A stretch of DNA of 29,604 nt, taken from positions 1 through 29,604 of the IMG/VR virus record IMGVR_UViG_3300029448_000273; one strand, given 5' to 3'. Made by a program: the position numbers and the translations under genes. Of the stretch, positions 29,037 to 29,604 are shown one piece after another. Under the pieces are notes generated by a model that was given only the letters and a program-made list of their open reading frames with translations, was not told where the DNA came from and made no database searches. Position 1 is the stretch's first letter; each line of letters opens with the position of its first letter. Origin of the DNA: a virus.

Positions 29037-29604
29037 TTCTTTAATACTTTTGTTGTGCTAGTGTTACCATTATATGTCACGCTAAAATTATATATTCCAG
29101 AAGGAAGTAAACTTACATCGAGTTGATTTAAACCTTTATGTGTTTGACTTTCTTTTATTTTAATAATAAGTTTACCTGTTATATCATATACTTTAATTCC
29201 TACAGAACCATTAGTTAAAATATTTAACGTGTCATCCATAGGGTTAGGATACATAACTACATTATGTCCTCTAAGTAAATCTCTTGTGTCTAATGCGCTA
29301 TCCCAAGAACAACTCCAATATATTTGTTGACATTTATCATCCCAAGAATTATTACAACAATAAGGGTCAATCATAATTACCCAAGCATAACACGTGTCAT
29401 TTAACCAATACGGAACTCCTGGGCCATCAATACACCCTGCGTCATATAAACAACTACCATCTTCAGTATTTGCTAGTGCATTATAATTATGTGCGGTGTT
29501 ATCCATACAACCTTCATCTACTGCAATACAGCCACCATTGTTTGTGTTAGCTAAAGAGTCATAGTTAAATGAATCTTCATCTGTACAACCGTAAACTATA
29601 TCTA
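29033..29604 (-). CDS. Repeat protein with T9SS sorting domain (5' end outside window)
   Basis: The frame stays open to the window edge; about 190 residues are visible. They contain at least two copies of a GC-[TM]-D-x-[AS]-x-NY-[ND]-x-[LA]-A-N-T-x-[DN]-G-[SG]-C-type unit (for example GCMDNTAHNYNALANTEDGS) that is widespread in secreted Bacteroidota proteins. About the last 80 residues form a T9SS type A C-terminal sorting domain (VVMYPNPMDDTLNI, VYDITGKLIIKI, LPSGIYNFSVTYNGNTSTTK). The domain would direct a periplasmic protein across the outer membrane for attachment or release. It precedes the barrel gene with a 4-nt overlap. Confidence 0.85.
   Translation of the reverse strand, partial: DIVYGCTDEDSFNYDSLANTNNGGCIAVDEGCMDNTAHNYNALANTEDGSCLYDAGCIDGPGVPYWLNDTCYAWVIMIDPYCCNNSWDDKCQQIYWSCSWDSALDTRDLLRGHNVVMYPNPMDDTLNILTNGSVGIKVYDITGKLIIKIKESQTHKGLNQLDVSLLPSGIYNFSVTYNGNTSTTKVLKK

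Noticed and set aside
1-29604. CRISPR array, reverse transcriptase/DGR, retron, toxin-antitoxin pair or integrase
   Set aside because: No spaced direct repeats, RT motifs (YxDD), template/variable repeats or recombinase catalytic residues were seen on either strand.

Overview
The window looks like a large piece of a tailed-phage genome (Caudoviricetes) infecting a marine or aquatic Bacteroidota host, probably a flavobacterium. Phage identity comes from a contiguous terminase large subunit, portal, scaffold-like and major-capsid block, a DnaB-type replication and recombination block, and a holin plus M15-peptidase lysis block. The host assignment rests on AT-rich DNA, A-rich translation starts without Shine-Dalgarno sequences, promoters of the Bacteroidota type (TTTG, then about 17 nt, then TAnnTTTG), and a type IX secretion (T9SS) C-terminal sorting domain at the right edge. 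No integrase, CRISPR array, insertion sequence, reverse transcriptase or canonical tRNA was seen.

Layout. (1) 1-9145, minus strand: virion morphogenesis. In transcription order: two small basic proteins, a promoter followed by a hairpin terminator or attenuator, two small proteins, TerL, portal, a second promoter, the scaffold-like protein, the capsid protein and its terminator, then head-completion candidates running off the left edge. (2) 9146-9311: divergent promoter region. (3) 9312-24533, plus strand: early and middle genes. These include unknown small proteins, a structured non-coding stretch of about 700 bp, a class II glutamine amidotransferase and a COOH-NH2 amidoligase, a DUF932 protein, helicase loader and DnaB helicase, an HU-like protein, Sak4-like recombinase, SSB-like protein, NinB-like protein, RusA-like resolvase, a RecE-like nuclease, a gamma-glutamyl cyclotransferase-like protein, a DnaA-domain-IV-like protein and an HNH nuclease. 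(4) 24574-29604, minus strand: metallophosphoesterase, a degenerate HNH-like basic protein, a degenerate amidase-like protein, holin, M15 endolysin, a thioredoxin-fold protein lacking its cysteines, a spanin-like protein, a predicted outer-membrane barrel, and the 3' part of a repeat protein with a T9SS tail. The plus and minus blocks converge on a terminator near 24530.

Two things stand out. First, the amidotransferase, amidoligase and cyclotransferase-like genes form a likely peptide or amide modification module inside a phage early operon. Families of this kind have been linked in comparative genomics, but the substrate is unknown. Second, almost every non-coding gap of the rightward operon holds a closed, often multi-armed RNA-like fold: 10729-10796, 10965-11036, 11772-11857, 15543-15627, 20037-20106 and 23768-23816. 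There is also a 43-nt mini-tRNA made only of acceptor and T arms at 11272-11314. I do not recognise these as known RNA families.

All family assignments come from reading motifs by eye; no database or folding program was run.
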